Source: Polyangium sp. 15x6 (lineage in GTDB: Bacteria > Myxococcota_A > Polyangia > Polyangiales > Polyangiaceae). Taken from it: a stretch of 54,525 nt of DNA. The stretch covers positions 1 through 54,525 of the forward strand of contig NZ_JASBQE010000083.1 in the NCBI RefSeq assembly GCF_029960785.1, given 5' to 3'. Numbering within the stretch: the first letter of the stretch is position 1; the number at the start of each line of letters is the position of its first letter. The notes under the pieces were generated by a model, which saw only the letters and a list, made by a program, of their open reading frames with translations, made no database searches and was not told the origin of the DNA. The position numbers were made by a program, and so were the translations under genes. Shown here piece after piece: positions 42,820-52,077 of the stretch.

Positions 42820-43322
42820 TAACCGCGAATGGTCTCGACCAGATCGCTGACGGTGATGAAGCCGTCGTTGTCCTTGTCGATGCGGTGGAACGCATCTCGA
42901 ACAACCTGTTCGGGCACGCGCATCAACGATCCCATCCAGCGAACCTCGTCGGAAACGGTGAGCTTCCCGTCGCGATCCAGATCGACGACATCCATCACTG
43001 CGTTGATGTAGGGGACATAGCTCTGATCGAACGTTTCGGGCGTCTCGAGCATGCCCGCCGCGAACGCAGCCTTGTACTCGGCCAAGCTGATGCGGTCGTC
43101 GGCGTCGAAATCGGCGACCTTCCGCAGGTGCTCCCACAAGCCCAAGCTGATCTCGACGAGCCTTTGCCGGGCGGGAGACTCGGGACCGTGGCCGAACTCC
43201 TCGGCCATACGCACGGCCGATATCTCGAAGTCACGTCGCTGCAAAAATCCATTGAGATCGTGGTCGTGAGCGCGAAAGCGTCGCGCGAGCCTGCGCTCGA
43301 GAAAATCCGTCATGTGGGTCAT
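42759..43322 (-). CDS. four-EF-hand calcium-binding protein (calerythrin-like)
   Basis: 187 residues. Four EF-hand loops are visible: residues 20-31 (DHDLNGFLQRRD), 71-82 (DFDADDRISLAE), 114-125 (DLDRDGKLTVSD) and 149-160 (DKDNDGFITVSD). Each has acidic residues at positions 1, 3, 5 (or N) and 12. Spacing and length resemble calerythrin of actinobacteria and sarcoplasmic calcium-binding proteins, so it is probably a cytosolic calcium buffer or sensor. ATG at 43322 or 43313 could be the start. It converges on the methyltransferase gene with a 61-bp overlap. Confidence 0.88.
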   Translation of the reverse strand: MTHMTDFLERRLARRFRAHDHDLNGFLQRRDFEISAVRMAEEFGHGPESPARQRLVEISLGLWEHLRKVADFDADDRISLAEYKAAFAAGMLETPETFDQSYVPYINAVMDVVDLDRDGKLTVSDEVRWMGSLMRVPEQVVRDAFHRIDKDNDGFITVSDLVETIRGYYFDESPDSPGHWLLGPLDF

Positions 43323-43355
43323 GCCGTAGCCGGTATCACGGCGATGAGCGAGGTG

Positions 43356-44588
43356 TCAATTGCCGACCGCCGCGCCCGGGATCTGCGCAATGCCATCGGG
43401 ATACACGCCGACGACAGTTTCGCTCTTCGTCGCGAGCGTCGCCGCGTCGAGCGTGAGGACCTTGCCTGGCACCACGTGGTCACCCTCGCAGATGAGGATC
43501 ATACGCGTGTCGTCGAGCCGATCGACGACGTGCGGCCATTTGCATTCGTCGGCCGTGAAATCACGGCGGGTGATCTCCTGGTCCGTTTCGAGATCCCAGA
43601 GGACGAGCGCGTCGGGGGATTGTGTGGGGATCCAGAGGCGCTTGCCGTCTGCGGAGAAGGCCGGAAAGAAAGGCGCGCCGAGCGTGTCGATCTGGCGGTC
43701 GGGCAACATCGCGTTCGCCTCGACGTCGAAGAAACGGACGTCCTTCGAGACCGTGTTGCCGAGCGCCAGGATTTTTCCGTCGGGCGAGAGGATGGCCGAG
43801 TAGGGGCCGTATTTCGGATCGCCGATCGAGCCGCCGGAGGCGTCGACGGGGATGCGATCGATCACCTCGCGTTTGTCGAGGTCGACCACGGTGACGACGT
43901 CTTCACCATAACAGGCGACGTAGGCGCGGGCGCCGTCGGGGCGCGAGAGGGCCATGCCGTGCGGCGCGATGCAGGTGAGGATCCGCGGCGGATCGGCCGA
44001 GCCCGTGGGCAGGACGGCCTCGGGGTCGACGAGGGCGATCGTGGCGCGGGACCTCTCGAGGTCCCCCGGATACTTGATCGCGCGCTGCAGATCGTAATGG
44101 GAGACGACGACGCGGCGACCGTCGTCCGAGGCCACGATTTCCCCGGGATTCGCGTCGACGCGGACCTGGCCGAGGATGCGGAAGTCGTCGAGCGCGAGCT
44201 TTTGCACGTAGCCGGGCTGGATGCTGCTCCCGTGCGAGGCGTGCGGGCCGCCGGTCGCGACGATGGGATACGAGAGGCCGGTGTAGGCGAAGCCGCCGGT
44301 TCTGTCGACGGTGACGTGGTGGGGGCCGTCGAGGCCGACGGGATCACGGCCGACCGGGACATGCCCGATCTTCTCGCCAGTGCCGAGGTCGAGGAGCGAC
44401 AGCGTATCCGAGAGGCTGTCCGTGACGATTCCGAGTCCGCCCGGAGGGACGGCGACGGGCTCACGGCGATCGGGGAATGCTTCGCCCGTGTACGGGCTGT
44501 ATTGGTATTCGATGGGGGCGTCCCCGCATGCAGGCAGGGCGGCAAGCAGGGCGGCGCCGGCGAGGGCGCGAAGGTGAGGTGCGCTCAT
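43356..44588 (-). CDS. YncE-like beta-propeller lipoprotein
   Basis: 410 residues. Lipobox LPAC (Cys21). The body is a seven-bladed-type propeller with repeated IVTDSLSDTLSLLDLGTGEKIGHVPVGRDP, AYVACYGEDVVTVVDLDKREVIDRIPVD and VRFFDVEANAMLP motifs, as in YncE and surface-layer propellers. DGPHHVTVDRTGGFAYTGLSYP and IAPHGMAL carry conserved His. Function unknown, probably outer-membrane or periplasmic binding. Its ATG overlaps the upstream lipoprotein stop (ATGA), so the pair are one operon. Confidence 0.8.
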   Translation of the reverse strand: MSAPHLRALAGAALLAALPACGDAPIEYQYSPYTGEAFPDRREPVAVPPGGLGIVTDSLSDTLSLLDLGTGEKIGHVPVGRDPVGLDGPHHVTVDRTGGFAYTGLSYPIVATGGPHASHGSSIQPGYVQKLALDDFRILGQVRVDANPGEIVASDDGRRVVVSHYDLQRAIKYPGDLERSRATIALVDPEAVLPTGSADPPRILTCIAPHGMALSRPDGARAYVACYGEDVVTVVDLDKREVIDRIPVDASGGSIGDPKYGPYSAILSPDGKILALGNTVSKDVRFFDVEANAMLPDRQIDTLGAPFFPAFSADGKRLWIPTQSPDALVLWDLETDQEITRRDFTADECKWPHVVDRLDDTRMILICEGDHVVPGKVLTLDAATLATKSETVVGVYPDGIAQIPGAAVGN

Positions 44589-45214
44589 GGCGTGATCGTA
44601 AAGGTGGTTTTGCTGCCCTGGAAGGGGCCGCCATCCATGTCGATGCGGTTGTCGACGAGCTGCGCGCCCTGGAGCTCGACCGTGATGGGCGCCTTGGCCG
44701 CGCTGATACGCGCCCAGATCGCGTCCGTGGGTTTCCACGAGGACTCGCTCGTGAAGACACGGGCGAGCTTGGGATCGGCGTCGGAAGAGACGACGAGCCA
44801 GGTCGCATACCCTGTGAACGGCGTGCCATGCGCGTGCGCCGCGCGGACGGGGCCGAGGAGCGCGGCGAGCGGGGCGAGCAGGGGCTCGGCGCGAGGCTCG
44901 GCGGGGAGGAGGGACGGCGGCGCGGGCGGCGCGAGGCGCGAGGAGGCGCCGACGGCCCAGGAGAATGTGGGAATGGTGGAGGCCGAGAGCATGGTGCCGG
45001 CCGGAGGCGAGAGCAGCCCGGGCGCCTGGGAGGGGACGTTCGCGGGCGGATTCGCCTCGGCGGCGGTGAGGAACGCGGCGAGCGCCTCGTCGGTGGTCGT
45101 GCCGCTGTAGACGACGTCTTCGTATCCCGCGGGGACGCTCTCCTCGTGATCGCAGGCATAAAGGGATATCGAGGCGATCGGGATCAAAATGGCGATATGT
45201 AAAAGGTTTTTCAT
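44585..45214 (-). CDS. lipoprotein of unknown function, operon with the propeller
   Basis: 209 residues. Lipobox SLYAC (Cys21), then YEDVVYSGTTTDEALAAFLTAAEA and a Pro/Ala-rich linker. The middle has PTFSWAVGASS; LAPLAALLGPVRAAHAHGTPFTGYATWLVVSS is hydrophobic but not a clear membrane helix; and the C-terminus ELQGAQLVDNRIDMDGGPFQGSKTTFTI is strand-rich. Not recognised. It is the first gene of a two-gene operon (4-nt overlap). Confidence 0.68.
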   Translation of the reverse strand: MKNLLHIAILIPIASISLYACDHEESVPAGYEDVVYSGTTTDEALAAFLTAAEANPPANVPSQAPGLLSPPAGTMLSASTIPTFSWAVGASSRLAPPAPPSLLPAEPRAEPLLAPLAALLGPVRAAHAHGTPFTGYATWLVVSSDADPKLARVFTSESSWKPTDAIWARISAAKAPITVELQGAQLVDNRIDMDGGPFQGSKTTFTITP

Positions 45215-45288
45215 GGCAAGCTCCGTGCGGCGCGCGGGCCGGGCTCTTCGGATCGTAGCGCATCGGGCGCCCGGGGCCAGCGCGGCCT

Positions 45289-47262
45289 TCAGCGGGCGCG
45301 ATGGACGAGGGCCGCCGCGTCCGTGGCGAGCGTGAGCGTCTGGCCCGAGAGCCGGGCCTCGCCGAGGGAGAAGAGGAGCGACGCGGAGGGGAATTCGTCG
45401 TCTTCGAGGTCGACGTCGACGGGGGCGCCGAGATTGACGGCGACGTCGAGGACCTCGGTCTCGTGGGCGCGGCGGAAGATGAAGAGGCTGCCCTCGGCGA
45501 AGACGACTTTGACTGTGCCGCGGCGGAGCGCGGGGTGAGCCGCGCGCAGGGCGAGGAGGGCGCGGACGATCGAAAAAGCACGCTCGCCGGCGGCGTCGGG
45601 GTGGAGCGGGAGGGGCATTCGATCGGGCCAGACGTCCTCGGGCTCGGTGACGGGTGTTTCGGCGAAGAGGTCGTACTCCTCGCCATAAAGAAGCGAAGGG
45701 ACGCCGGGCCACGCGAGGAGGACGAAGAGGCCGAGGAGCCCGTGGCGCGAGGGGCCGCCGTGTTTGCGGGCGATGCTGGCGAAGCGGGGATGGTCGTGTG
45801 TCGAGACGAACCGGAGCGAGCGGGCGCCGGGGGCGCCTCGGTCGAGGTCGAGGAGGGCGAGCCGCTCTGCCGCGAGTTCGGCGGAGACGGCGCGTTTGGC
45901 GAGGAAATCGACGAGAACGTCGTGAAAGCCGAAATCGGTGGCGCAATCGAGGGCACCGCGGCTCGTCCAGCGATGGGCGTGGGCCGGGACGAGCTCGCCG
46001 AGGACGACGGCGTCGGGATTTTCGCGGCGGAAGGTTTCGCGAATGGCGACGGCGAGGTCGTGCGGGACCTCGGCGGCCATGTCGAGCCGCAGGCCGGAGG
46101 CGCCGCGTTTCGCCCAGCGGGACGTGGCGGTGAGGACGAGGGACCGGACCTCGGGGTGATCGAGATCGAGCAAGGGGGCGTCCTTGCGCCTGCCGTAATG
46201 GCGGAGCTTGGGCGCGCCTCGGGAAGGGGTTGTCCAGTGAAACCAGGCGGCGAACGGGGAGCCCGGGCCGCGGGCGCGGACGTCCTCGTAGGGGGGAAAG
46301 CCGCGGCCGGCGTGCGAGAAGGCGAGGTCGACGAGGATGCGGATTCCGCGGGCGCGAGCCTCCGAGACGAGGCGTTCGAAGGCGGGTTCGCCGCCGACGG
46401 CGGGGTCGATCCGGAGGGGATCGACGAGGTCGTAGCGATGGCAGGAGGCGGCGACGATCGTGGGGGTGAGGTAAAGGACGGTGACGCCGAGGTCGGCGAG
46501 GCGAGGCAATGCGAGGCGAATGCCGTCGAGGTGGCCGCCGGCGGGGCGATCGCGGCCGGGATCGTGGCCCCAGGAGGCGCCGGGGCGCGGGGCGAAACGG
46601 TCGACGAAGATGGTGTAGAGGACGGCATCTTTCCACCAGGCAGGGAGATCGTCCGCGGGCGCGGGGACGAGGAAAAATGCTTCGCGCGGGCCGGGATCGA
46701 ATCGGATGCGGAGGGGCCTCGTCGGGCCGGGGAGCGCGGCGCGGAAAAAGAGGTGCTCGTCCTCCTCGGCGACGCGGGGCATTTCGATTTCACCGCCTTC
46801 CCAGAGGAGCCGCAGGTGCTCCCCGTGGCCGCGGCGCAGGCCGGCGCTGACGATGAAATGGTCTTTTTCGGGCGCGTGCACGACAAAAGGCGGCGCGGGG
46901 GCGAAGAGCAGCGGCTCGGGCGCGCCGCCGACGGAGAGGACGCTGTTCCGAATTCGATCCCGCGAGCGCGTCCGCGGATTGTCGAGGTCGAGCGACCAGT
47001 GGCCGCCGGCGCGGAGCTTGTACGAATACACGGAAGCGGGGAGGTCGAGCGTGGCCTCGGCGATTCGTTCGCCGGGCGCTCCGGCCTTCGTGGAGGCGAG
47101 GGGGATCCCCGTTTGCCAGTCGCAGACCTCGCCGAAGAGCTCCACGGGCGCGTCGGGCTTCACGCCGGGGAAGGCGCCGCGCGCGCGCAGGTGGACGCAG
47201 CGGTGATCGGGCGGAGAGGCCGTATCATGGGGGAGGGGTGTGGTCGGGTCTTGTCGCGGCAC
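45289..47262 (-). CDS. glycoside hydrolase family 13 (alpha-amylase-type)
   Basis: 657 residues. An N-terminal sandwich domain (about 20-205, with CVHLRARGAFPGVKP and YSYKLRAGGHWSLDLDNPRTRSRDRIRN like a CBM48/E-set) precedes the TIM barrel (WWKDAVLYTIFVDRFAPRPG, LGVTVLYLTPTIVAASCHRYD). The catalytic nucleophile is the Asp of SGLRLDMA, the general acid the Glu of VLGELVPAHA, and the third acid the Asp of FVSTHDHPRF. The usual DxxxNH of region I is DLAFSHAG here, a mild deviation. No signal peptide is visible, so it may act on intracellular glucans such as glycogen or maltodextrin. GTG 47262 is the only upstream start. Confidence 0.88.
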   Translation of the reverse strand: MPRQDPTTPLPHDTASPPDHRCVHLRARGAFPGVKPDAPVELFGEVCDWQTGIPLASTKAGAPGERIAEATLDLPASVYSYKLRAGGHWSLDLDNPRTRSRDRIRNSVLSVGGAPEPLLFAPAPPFVVHAPEKDHFIVSAGLRRGHGEHLRLLWEGGEIEMPRVAEEDEHLFFRAALPGPTRPLRIRFDPGPREAFFLVPAPADDLPAWWKDAVLYTIFVDRFAPRPGASWGHDPGRDRPAGGHLDGIRLALPRLADLGVTVLYLTPTIVAASCHRYDLVDPLRIDPAVGGEPAFERLVSEARARGIRILVDLAFSHAGRGFPPYEDVRARGPGSPFAAWFHWTTPSRGAPKLRHYGRRKDAPLLDLDHPEVRSLVLTATSRWAKRGASGLRLDMAAEVPHDLAVAIRETFRRENPDAVVLGELVPAHAHRWTSRGALDCATDFGFHDVLVDFLAKRAVSAELAAERLALLDLDRGAPGARSLRFVSTHDHPRFASIARKHGGPSRHGLLGLFVLLAWPGVPSLLYGEEYDLFAETPVTEPEDVWPDRMPLPLHPDAAGERAFSIVRALLALRAAHPALRRGTVKVVFAEGSLFIFRRAHETEVLDVAVNLGAPVDVDLEDDEFPSASLLFSLGEARLSGQTLTLATDAAALVHRAR

Positions 47263-47286
47263 GCGGCTTCATCTTACCCTCGGACA

Positions 47287-48405
47287 ATGATCAAGGTGAG
47301 GGTGCGAAAGGCGGGGACGGGCGTCGCCGCGGCGTCGGGGCTCATCGCCCTTTCGGGGGCGCAAACGGGGTGCGTGGCCGAGCCGATCGAGCCGGGCGAC
47401 GAGCCCATCGCCGAGGCCGAAGACGAGCTCTCGCCGGGCACGGGCACGCTCGCGCTCGACGGCTTCCCGGGCAACTTCAACGTGAAGCTCGTCAACGCGA
47501 ACACGGACGAGTTTCTGCGCGCCGGCCAGGCGCTCACGATCGAGCTGCCCGTGTGGATGCTCTGGGACAAGCTCTACCCGGGGTCGCCGCTGCCGACCGA
47601 TCTCGCGCGGCTCCAGCAGATCACGGCGACGGTGACCGTGAGCGCGGTCGACAAGGCGACGACGATCGCGTCGCTGAAGGCGCCGGTGACGACCTACACC
47701 GGCATGGATCCGTATGGGTTCAAAGCGATCACGAAGACGTTCGTCGTGCCGTCGAAAGCCGACTGGATCGGGTTCGCGATCACGATCACGGACGTCGCCC
47801 CCGGGGGCCTGAGCGCGAGCATCACGGCGGCGGAGCTCTCGACGCTCGCGGTCTTCGGCGGGGAGCTGCCGAACAAGAGCCTGCTCATGGATTGGGCGCA
47901 GGCGACGAAAAAAAACCGGATCATCGAGGGCGACGATCCGATCGCGGGGGCGGAGCTCTTGCTCGCGGTGTCGGACTGGCGGGCCGACGTGATCGTGGAC
48001 AAATCGCTGATCGACACGCAGATCGGCAAGGCGCAGAGCGCGAGCCGGTTCGGCTGGGTGACGATCCCGATTTACGGCAAGATCGTGCACGAGGTCGCCT
48101 ATGCGGTGCATTTCGACGACGGGCTCGACTGGCGGCCCGAGGTGATGCTCACGGAAAAACCGAATTCGCGCTTCCTGGGCTCGGGTCGCACGACGTACGA
48201 GGGGACGATCCAGGTGCCCGCGAAGGCGCGGCGGATGATGATGTACACGCACGTGAAGACGTACCTCGTCGCCGATTACACGGGATACTCGAACATCACG
48301 GAGAAGTGGTACGCGGACGGGGAGAAGATGCTGAAGGCCGACAAGTACGACAACCCGAACGGGGCCTTCACAAATTACTCGTTCTCGATCGCGAATTCGC
48401 TCTGA
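47287..48405 (+). CDS. lipoprotein of unknown function, first gene of the envelope operon
   Basis: 372 residues. Signal with lipobox AQTGC (Cys29) and an acidic linker (EPIEPGDEPIAEAEDELSPG), then a strand-rich body (LALDGFPGNFNVKLVNANTDEFLRAG, ITATVTVSAVDKATTIASLKAPVTTY, ADWIGFAITITDVAPG, WVTIPIYGKIVHEVAYAVHF, RMMMYTHVKTYLVADYTGYSNIT). It reads like a tandem beta-sandwich surface protein. No family recognised. ATG 47287 is divergent from the GH13 gene with only 24 bp between them. TTGTCG (47251-47256) and TTACCC (47274-47279), 17 bp apart, may be the promoter. Confidence 0.72.
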   Translation: MIKVRVRKAGTGVAAASGLIALSGAQTGCVAEPIEPGDEPIAEAEDELSPGTGTLALDGFPGNFNVKLVNANTDEFLRAGQALTIELPVWMLWDKLYPGSPLPTDLARLQQITATVTVSAVDKATTIASLKAPVTTYTGMDPYGFKAITKTFVVPSKADWIGFAITITDVAPGGLSASITAAELSTLAVFGGELPNKSLLMDWAQATKKNRIIEGDDPIAGAELLLAVSDWRADVIVDKSLIDTQIGKAQSASRFGWVTIPIYGKIVHEVAYAVHFDDGLDWRPEVMLTEKPNSRFLGSGRTTYEGTIQVPAKARRMMMYTHVKTYLVADYTGYSNITEKWYADGEKMLKADKYDNPNGAFTNYSFSIANSL

Positions 48406-49272
48406 ATGCTTCTCCCGACGGACCTGCACGGGCACACGTTGTTCTCCGACGGCCGCGCGACGCCGGAGGCGTACGTGGATTTCCGTCGCGAGCTCGGGAT
48501 GCGCGTGATCGCCGTGGCGGATCACGACGTGCTCGCCGCCGTGCCCCGCGCCGCGCGGGCGGCGGCGGGGGCGGGGCTCATGTTCGTGCCGGCCCTGGAG
48601 GTGACGTCGTTCTTGCATTTCGGGACGGATCGGGCCGAGCAGTTTCACGTGCTCGCTTATTTTCCGTCGCGCTTCTCGGTGCTGCCGCTCCTCCGGCAGA
48701 CGGCGCTGTTCCGGCGCGGCGAGCGGGTGCAGGCGAAATGGAAGGCGTTCGTGCTGGCGTGGATGGAAGGGATTTCGGAGGAGGAGCGGCGCGCGATCGA
48801 TCCGGAAGGCACATTCGAGGCCCTCGCGCCGGCCGATTTTCCGGCGCTGCAATCGATGCTGGATCGGGTCGCCTCGCGGACGACGCTGTTTCCGGCGTTC
48901 CGTGATCATCACGTGCGGTTCTGGGAAGAGGATAGGGAGCTCTTCGGCTGGACGCCGGAGGAGGCGATCGAATGCATCCGTCAGGACGGCGCGCTCGACG
49001 TGGTGGCCCACCCGGGCCGGTACCGCGACAAGGAGAGGACACGCGCGGTCCTCGCGCGTGCGAGCGGGATCGAGGTTTATACGTCGCGCCACAAGGCAGA
49101 GGTGGCCGAGTCGTTCCGCGCGTTCGCGGAGGAGCACAAGAAATGCTGGACGGCATCGTCGGACGATCACCAGAATGCACGGTACGTGAGGCCCGCCGCG
49201 GGGACGCCGGTCGCGACGATCGAGCGGATCCTGGGGCGAGCGCTGCCGATCGAGGCGATTCTCTCGGCTTGA
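48406..49272 (+). CDS. PHP-domain metal-dependent phosphoesterase
   Basis: 288 residues. All PHP metal-site motifs are present: DLHGHT at residues 6-11 (Asp6, His8, His10), AVADHDV, ALEVTSF with Glu, HHVRFW, AHPGRYRD and a closing SSDDH. These hold two or three metals for phosphoester hydrolysis. Members of this size are often 3',5'-nucleotide or RNA/DNA phosphatases (RNase AM-like) or histidinol phosphatases. The ATG abuts the stop of the preceding gene, and its own stop overlaps the next TTG start (TTGA), so it is tightly coupled in the operon. Confidence 0.85.
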   Translation: MLLPTDLHGHTLFSDGRATPEAYVDFRRELGMRVIAVADHDVLAAVPRAARAAAGAGLMFVPALEVTSFLHFGTDRAEQFHVLAYFPSRFSVLPLLRQTALFRRGERVQAKWKAFVLAWMEGISEEERRAIDPEGTFEALAPADFPALQSMLDRVASRTTLFPAFRDHHVRFWEEDRELFGWTPEEAIECIRQDGALDVVAHPGRYRDKERTRAVLARASGIEVYTSRHKAEVAESFRAFAEEHKKCWTASSDDHQNARYVRPAAGTPVATIERILGRALPIEAILSA

Positions 49273-51449
49273 AGCGTCGCTCGCTCGGGATCCTGTCGGC
49301 GGCGCTGTTGCTCGCGCCCGGCGCGGCGCTCGCGGCCGATCCGCCGGCGGCGCCGGGTCCAGCGCAGCCGGCGCCGGCGCCGGGCGGATGGGCGGGCGAG
49401 CTCGATGCGCTGTCGAAATGGATCGCGGACCGAGGCAAAGGTCCAGCGTGCGCGGCGCGGTGTTACACGCTCGAACGATTGAAGCTCTCGGGTCGGGTCG
49501 GGGAGGGGCCGCTCGAATTCGAGCTCGTGGGCCGGGTGCTCGCGGACGGGGCCGTCGACATCCCGCTGTTCGGGCCGCCGAAAGAGGTGCGGCTCGAAGG
49601 CGTGACGGAGAACGACAAGGAAGCGGCGATCGGATTCGAGGGCGATCGGTATTTCCTGCACACGTCCGCGAAGCGGTTCGTGCTCAAAGGAAAAATGACG
49701 CTCGGGAGCGATCTGACGCTCCAGATCGCCGGGCCCTTGAACACGCTGGAGGCGGATCTCGCGTCGGGGGTGGTGGTCGAGGGATCACGTTTGTCCGGGA
49801 TCGCGGGGACGACGATCCACCTGAATCGGCAGGACAAGGCGGCCGAGGCCGGGCCCACGGTCTTCCAGCTCTCGCGCGCGGTGCGCGTGGGGCGCGAGAT
49901 CGGGTTCGAATATCGGCTCGTGATGCGCTCGGGGACGGACCTCGGGGTCGTGCGATTGCCGCTCACACTCGGCGAGAAGGTGCTCGACGTGACGGGCGCG
50001 GCGGGGTTCCGGGTCGAGGGAAATGAGCTCATCTTGCCGACGTCGGGGCGGACGGCGGAGATGACCATCACGGGCACGCTCGCGAAGCTCGGCGCCATGG
50101 CGCCGGACGCGCGCTCGGGCTACGAGTGGTGGCTCATCGAGAGTGATCCGGAGCATCGCGTGGCCGTGGCCGGGGACGCGCGGCAGGTGGACTCGGCGGA
50201 GTCGCCCATTCCGCGGTCGCAGCCGACCTCGCGGCTGTTTCTGATGCAAAAAGGCCAGAAGATGGACGCGACCGTGACGCCGCTCGCGGCGGTGGACGCG
50301 CTCGCCGCCGTGGTGCAATCGCACCAGCGGACGGTGGTGGTGACGGCGCGCGGAGACGTGGTCTCGCAGGATCAGGTGAACTACGAGAACAATGGCGTCG
50401 ATTACCTCGCGTACGCGCCCTCGGGCCGGCCGATCTTCCTGTCCACGTCGGGGAAGGCCGAGCGGATCATGCGGCAGGGCGCGGATGCGGAGGAAATCCT
50501 GGTGCCGCTCCGGACGGGGAGCCAATCGGTGCAGGTGCAAGCGCTCTCGCAGACCGGGCTCAAGCCGCTCTTCGGGACGGTGACGGTGCCGATGCCGTCG
50601 TATGCATTGACGGCGAGCCGCGTGCATCTGACCGTGGGATTGCCCGCGGGGGTGTTCCCGCTGGCGTTGCTCGGCGGGGATCGGCCGAAATGGGCGGTGG
50701 AGGGGAGCGATCTTCTGGTGTCGGGCATCGGCTTCGCGGCGGGGTGGGCCGCGGTGCGCCCGGGGCCGGGGACGAGCCCGTCGCGATTGCGGATGCTTCG
50801 CATTCTCGGGGGGATCGTGCTCGCGTCGCTCTGGTTCCTCTGGAAGCCGGGGTTCGTTCTTTCGCTCATCGCGCTCGGGCTCTGGGCGCTCATCTGGGCC
50901 GTGGGCGTGTTCGCGAAGGGCGCGGCGCGGGCGGCGGCGACGCTCGTGCTCGTTGGCGGGCTCGGGCTCGTGGGACTCATCGGCCTCGCGGCCATGGGCT
51001 CGCGTGCGCCGATGAAGTCGTCGGACATCAGCTACGAGCCGCCGCCCCAGCGGGCCGCCGCGCCGGTCTCGACGTTGGGCGGCGGAAAACTCGACGATGA
51101 TCGATCGGGCAATGGTTGGGTGGACAAAGGCGGCGGGGTGCTGGAGGGCGTGACGCCGGTGCCGCTGCCGCTGCCGGAGTATCGGCATGCGATGAGCGCG
51201 AGCCGCGAGCTCGTGACGAAGGATCGGCCCTTCCGGCCGACCTTGGTCTACGTGACGGACACGGCCGTGGCGCCGGTCGCGGTGCTTTGGCTCGTGGGTC
51301 TGGCGATCGTGGTGAGCGCGCATCGAGGGCGCATGAAGGATGGATACCGGCGGCTGCGCGAGCGAATCGATCGCGCGGCGGCGCCGCCGGCCGAGGCGAA
51401 GGCGGCGAACGCCGAGGCGCCGAAGGACAAGGAAGGAGAAGAGGGATGA
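49269..51449 (+). CDS. large exported membrane protein, unknown function
   Basis: 726 residues from TTG 49269. A signal peptide (SLGILSAALLLAPGAALA) leads to a long strand-rich extracytoplasmic region (about 40-510). Then come three or four membrane helices (MLRILGGIVLASLWFLW, FVLSLIALGLWALIWAVGVF, AAATLVLVGGLGLVGLIGLAAMG), a linker, and a last helix (APVAVLWLVGLAIVVSAHRG) followed by a charged Lys/Glu/Ala tail. No catalytic motif recognised. A cluster of PHP enzyme, this protein and a PpiC foldase suggests envelope assembly. TTG overlaps the PHP stop by 4 nt, and its own stop overlaps the next ATG. Confidence 0.7.
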   Translation: MKRRSLGILSAALLLAPGAALAADPPAAPGPAQPAPAPGGWAGELDALSKWIADRGKGPACAARCYTLERLKLSGRVGEGPLEFELVGRVLADGAVDIPLFGPPKEVRLEGVTENDKEAAIGFEGDRYFLHTSAKRFVLKGKMTLGSDLTLQIAGPLNTLEADLASGVVVEGSRLSGIAGTTIHLNRQDKAAEAGPTVFQLSRAVRVGREIGFEYRLVMRSGTDLGVVRLPLTLGEKVLDVTGAAGFRVEGNELILPTSGRTAEMTITGTLAKLGAMAPDARSGYEWWLIESDPEHRVAVAGDARQVDSAESPIPRSQPTSRLFLMQKGQKMDATVTPLAAVDALAAVVQSHQRTVVVTARGDVVSQDQVNYENNGVDYLAYAPSGRPIFLSTSGKAERIMRQGADAEEILVPLRTGSQSVQVQALSQTGLKPLFGTVTVPMPSYALTASRVHLTVGLPAGVFPLALLGGDRPKWAVEGSDLLVSGIGFAAGWAAVRPGPGTSPSRLRMLRILGGIVLASLWFLWKPGFVLSLIALGLWALIWAVGVFAKGAARAAATLVLVGGLGLVGLIGLAAMGSRAPMKSSDISYEPPPQRAAAPVSTLGGGKLDDDRSGNGWVDKGGGVLEGVTPVPLPLPEYRHAMSASRELVTKDRPFRPTLVYVTDTAVAPVAVLWLVGLAIVVSAHRGRMKDGYRRLRERIDRAAAPPAEAKAANAEAPKDKEGEEG

Positions 51450-52003
51450 TGAAGGCAAGCAATGGCGGTCTCGCGTCGCTCCTCGCCGCGACGCTCTTCG
51501 TGGCGTGCGGCGGTGGAACCCCGGAGCCCGTGACGCCCGTCGAAAAGGCGCCCGAGAAGGTCGCCGAGGCGCCGAAGCCCGAGGCGAGCGGGGAAGCGGC
51601 GGCCGGGCCGGACGCGGAGAAGGCCGAGCAATGTATTGCGACGGCAAACGCGAAGCGCGCGAAGTTCAGCGGCGAGCCGCCGAAGGTGACGGTCAAGCAC
51701 ATCCTGGTGAGGTACAAAGGCACGAAGAACGCGGACGCGTCGATCACGCGCACGCGCGAGGCGGCGTGCCTGCGGGCGATGGAGGCGCGCGACAAGCTGC
51801 GCGAAGGCGCGGATTTCGACGAGATGGTGAAGGAGTACAGCGAGGAGCCGGGCGCGGCTTCGCGCGGCGGCTCCGTGGGGGAGATCGAGCGCGCCCAGGT
51901 GGTCAAGCCGTTCGCGGACGCGGCGTTCGAGCTGTCCGTGAACCAGATGAGCGACGTCGTGGAGACGGAGTTCGGCTTCCACTTGATCGTGCGCTCGCAG
52001 TGA
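51446..52003 (+). CDS. PpiC-type (parvulin) peptidyl-prolyl isomerase lipoprotein
   Basis: 185 residues. Lipobox LFVAC (Cys21), then an Ala/Pro/Glu linker. From about residue 80 is a parvulin domain: KVTVKHILVRYKG (the first strand of the family), RDKLREGADFDEMVKEYSEEPGAASRGGSVGEI, KPFADAAFELSVNQMSDVVETEFGFHLIVRS. It should assist folding of exported proteins at the outer membrane. ATG 51446 overlaps the upstream stop, with a GGAAGGAGAAGAGGG Shine-Dalgarno. A strong terminator follows, so this is the last gene of the operon. Confidence 0.88.
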   Translation: MMKASNGGLASLLAATLFVACGGGTPEPVTPVEKAPEKVAEAPKPEASGEAAAGPDAEKAEQCIATANAKRAKFSGEPPKVTVKHILVRYKGTKNADASITRTREAACLRAMEARDKLREGADFDEMVKEYSEEPGAASRGGSVGEIERAQVVKPFADAAFELSVNQMSDVVETEFGFHLIVRSQ

Positions 52004-52012
52004 TCCCAAACG

Positions 52013-52053
52013 AAAAGGCGCGCCCCCGGTCTCCCCGGGAGGCGCGCCTTTTT
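52013..52053 (+). terminator. strong intrinsic terminator after the envelope operon
   Basis: AAAAGGCGCGCC (52013-52024) pairs over 12 bp with GGCGCGCCTTTT (52041-52052); an inner CCCGG/CCGGG stem (52025-52029, 52035-52039) closes the loop. A T-run follows (52049-52053). Because the stem carries A-runs on its left side as T-runs on the opposite strand, it should also end transcription of the leftward glutathione S-transferase gene. Confidence 0.9.
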
Positions 52054-52077
52054 CATTTTGTTACGACGTCGAACGAA

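Noticed and set aside
45301-47286. Open plus-strand frame antisense to the GH13 gene leading into the lipoprotein at 47287
   Set aside because: Its composition is an Arg/Gly/Glu mirror of GH13, with no domain; the lipoprotein signal begins at ATG 47287.
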